64,000 nucleotides of DNA from Arcobacter sp. CECT 8986. GTDB taxonomy: Bacteria > Campylobacterota > Campylobacteria > Campylobacterales > Arcobacteraceae. The stretch lies in NCBI RefSeq assembly GCF_004116725.1, contig NZ_PDKG01000004.1, positions 1 through 64,000 on the forward strand, written 5' to 3'. The notes under the pieces are model-generated. The model did no database searches. It was not told where the DNA came from and was given only the letters and a program-made list of their open reading frames with translations. Below, one piece after another: positions 62,011 to 64,000 of this stretch. How positions within the stretch are numbered: the first letter of the stretch is position 1; every line of letters starts with the position of its first letter. A program made the position numbers and the translations under genes.

Positions 62011-63813
62011 TTACTCTACAGTCACAGACTTAGCTAAATTTCTTGGCATATCTACATCATTTCCTAATCTTACAGAAATTTCCATAGATAGTAGTTGTAA
62101 TACAACTAACATCTCAAAAAATTCAAGCATATAATGATCTCTATCATTAGTCTTAATAAAATCATCACTTAACTCAAATTCAAGTGGAGATATAGAGCAA
62201 ATAGTACTATCTCTAGCACTTAATTCTTCAACATTTGATTTAACTTTATCATAAAGAGTATTTTTTGGCATCAATGCAATAGTAAACAACTCTGGGTCTG
62301 CTAAAGCTATTGGGCCATGTTTCATCTCACCTGCTGGATAACCTTCAGCATGTAAATATGAAATCTCTTTAAGTTTTAAAGCACCTTCAAGTGCAAGTGG
62401 ATAAAATACATCTCTTCCTATAAAAAAGAATCCATGTCCATGAAGATATCTTTTAGATAATCTTCTTGTTTTTTCATGTAGTTTATTATCTACAATTAAT
62501 ACTTTTGGAACTTGAATAATAGCATTAATCTCTTGTTCAATAACATCATCAGATATACTATTTTTTATTTTTGCAAAATATAAAGATAACATCCATAAAA
62601 CAATAGCTTGAGTTGAAAAAGCTTTTGTTGAAGCAACACCTTTTTCTATTCCAGCTCTTGTTAAAATTGTTGCATTGGCAACTCTTGTCATAGATGAATT
62701 ATCAACATTACAAATCACTAAAGTCTTAAGCCCAGCATTTTTTGCCATTTTTAAAGCTTCTAATGTATCTGCTGTTTCACCACTTTGTGATACAACTATA
62801 AAAAGAGTATCTTTTGTTAATAGTGGTTCTTTATATCTAAATTCACTTGCAACTTCTACGTTACATTTAACTTTACTTAATCTTTCAAATAAATAAGCAG
62901 CTGCCATACTTGCGTGATAACTTGTACCACATGCACATATTTTGATTTCATTAATTCCATCTAGTATAGAATCATCTATTTCATCAAAATTAATAGAGTT
63001 GTTTTTTACTCTACCAAGCATACAATCACTTACAACATCGCTTTGCTCATAAATCTCTTTTTCCATAAAAAATCTATATCCATTTTTTTGAGCAAATTGT
63101 TTTGAGTTTGGAAGTTTACTCCAAACATAATTATCACTAAAAATTTCTATTTCATCTTTACTTACAATACCACCAACACCATCTTCTAAATAGATTGCAT
63201 CTTGTGCTAATCCAATTAATGCAGCATCAGAAGAACCAAACAGAATCTCCTGTGGTTCATTTCCTTTTGCAATAATTAAAGGACTTCCATGTTTAAAGAA
63301 AAATATCTTTCCTGGGTCTGCTTTTGTAACTAAAAGTATAGAAAAAGCACCTTTTAGTTGCGATATTGTATCTTTAAAAGCTTGTTTTGTATCATTAATT
63401 TTATTATTAATATTTTCAAATAAGTGAACTATTACTTCTGTATCAGTTTGCGAGATAAATTTATCTCCTTGTGAGATTAAATAATCTTTTATCTCTTTAT
63501 AGTTTTCAATAATTCCATTATGTACAATATATGAATATTGTCCACTGTGTGGGTGTGCGTTTAGTTCTGTAGGTTTACCATGAGTTGCCCATCTAGTGTG
63601 TCCAATTCCTAACTCAAATTTTTCATCTAAAATATTTTTAGTTTTTTCTCTTAAGTTTTCTAATTTTCCTAAAGCTTTATATACTTCTATATCATTTTCA
63701 TTTACTAATGCTAATCCTGCTGAATCATATCCTCTATATTCAAGCTCTTTTAAACCATCTAGTAAAATTTTTGTTGTGTTTTTATTACCAATATACCCTA
63801 CAATTCCACACAT
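62011..63813 (-). CDS. glmS: Glucosamine-6-phosphate synthase
   Basis: This 600-residue glutamine:fructose-6-phosphate amidotransferase has N-terminal nucleophile Cys2 (MCGIVGYIG), GHTRWATHG and two SIS sugar-isomerase domains with SQSGETADTLEAL and the end DVDMPRNLAKSVTVE. It starts hexosamine synthesis for peptidoglycan and LPS. No glmS ribozyme is seen upstream. Full length. Confidence 0.97.
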   Translation of the reverse strand: MCGIVGYIGNKNTTKILLDGLKELEYRGYDSAGLALVNENDIEVYKALGKLENLREKTKNILDEKFELGIGHTRWATHGKPTELNAHPHSGQYSYIVHNGIIENYKEIKDYLISQGDKFISQTDTEVIVHLFENINNKINDTKQAFKDTISQLKGAFSILLVTKADPGKIFFFKHGSPLIIAKGNEPQEILFGSSDAALIGLAQDAIYLEDGVGGIVSKDEIEIFSDNYVWSKLPNSKQFAQKNGYRFFMEKEIYEQSDVVSDCMLGRVKNNSINFDEIDDSILDGINEIKICACGTSYHASMAAAYLFERLSKVKCNVEVASEFRYKEPLLTKDTLFIVVSQSGETADTLEALKMAKNAGLKTLVICNVDNSSMTRVANATILTRAGIEKGVASTKAFSTQAIVLWMLSLYFAKIKNSISDDVIEQEINAIIQVPKVLIVDNKLHEKTRRLSKRYLHGHGFFFIGRDVFYPLALEGALKLKEISYLHAEGYPAGEMKHGPIALADPELFTIALMPKNTLYDKVKSNVEELSARDSTICSISPLEFELSDDFIKTNDRDHYMLEFFEMLVVLQLLSMEISVRLGNDVDMPRNLAKSVTVE

Positions 63814-63881
63814 TAATTATTGACCTTATTTTTAGATTGAAGCTGATATTTTACTCAAATTATGTTAAAAAACTTCTTTTA

Positions 63882-64000
63882 CTACTTATTTAGCTGTTCA
63901 ATAAAAAATTTATGGATTTTTTTATTAGAAGCTACTATATATTTATCTTCAAATAATTTATATTTATTACCCTTTTCATTTGTAACTTTTCCACCAGCTT
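63882..64000 (-). CDS. Inositol-monophosphatase-family protein, 3' end only
   Basis: Only the last 39 codons are in the window; the gene continues past 64000. The visible peptide starts AGGKVTNEKGNKYKL and ends FIEQLNK. The AGGKVT element followed by VASNKKIH is the usual C-terminal motif of IMPase/CysQ/SuhB-like phosphatases. The exact substrate cannot be told from this part. It lies upstream of glmS on the same strand. Confidence 0.7.
   Translation of the reverse strand, partial: AGGKVTNEKGNKYKLFEDKYIVASNKKIHKFFIEQLNK

Noticed and set aside
63814-63881. glmS ribozyme or riboswitch upstream of glmS
   Set aside because: Only about 70 nt of AT-rich sequence is available, and no ribozyme core is recognisable.

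Overview
The window is AT-rich bacterial chromosome, read by eye as a member of the Campylobacterota, most likely Arcobacteraceae. The reasons are the low GC content, a prmA-ftsH-psd-like block in the order I recall from Campylobacter, an aminofutalosine-deaminase-like amidohydrolase, a MutS7-type MutS with a C-terminal HNH domain, and the dense sensor-kinase and HD-GYP content. No phage, IS element or CRISPR array is visible.

Layout. 1-311: end of a tRNA cluster (partial tRNA, Glu, Val, Asp). 422-15137 (+): a C2/acetate region. It holds an sCache sensor kinase and OmpR-type regulator, then two sodium:solute symporter modules (DUF4212 with a VC_2705-type symporter; DUF485 with ActP). Each symporter is followed by a CBS-nucleotidyltransferase (DUF294) protein, and the first also by a DEDDh exonuclease. 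The region ends with two acetate kinase genes flanking pta. The same 16-bp direct repeat (TGCTA-N6-TGCTA) lies before three of these transcription units, which suggests one regulon driven by the local regulator. 15187-26139: housekeeping genes (sppA, amidohydrolase, aroQ, prolidase, folK, two different mnmA genes separated by a folK remnant, prs, an OmpA-like protein, lepA). 26180-32387: YceI-like protein, plugless TonB-receptor-like barrel, ComF-like protein, hisH, hisA and an MFS transporter.

32388-36650 is the accessory-looking part. A HipA-family kinase gene is divergent from an AbiEi-antitoxin-like gene, and two 24-bp palindromes with an identical 16-bp core sit on the two promoters. Small secreted or membrane proteins and a lipoprotein surround it. 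This is my best candidate for an undescribed system. 36652-44634 (-): an apparent operon of a Kv-like K+ channel, a TrkA-like protein, a duplicated DUF1538 membrane protein with a PII-like tail, a thioredoxin-like protein, a haem-binding-domain protein and MutS7-HNH. 44674-46456 (-): leuA behind a consensus promoter and an unannotated 25-codon leader peptide with four consecutive Leu codons, which points to attenuation. 46460-52753 (-): a four-gene phosphorelay/HD-GYP cluster. 52844-64000 (-): housekeeping genes (psd-like, ftsH, prmA, dusB, a DksA-like gene, rlmH, thiE, accD, metK, glmS) and the 3' end of an inositol-monophosphatase-like gene.

All functions are inferred from motifs and family resemblance read directly from the sequence. 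No database search was run. Several starts were moved from the longest open frame to the codon with a Shine-Dalgarno (SD) sequence (yjcH, DUF4212, folK, 32601-33017, rlmH, metK).
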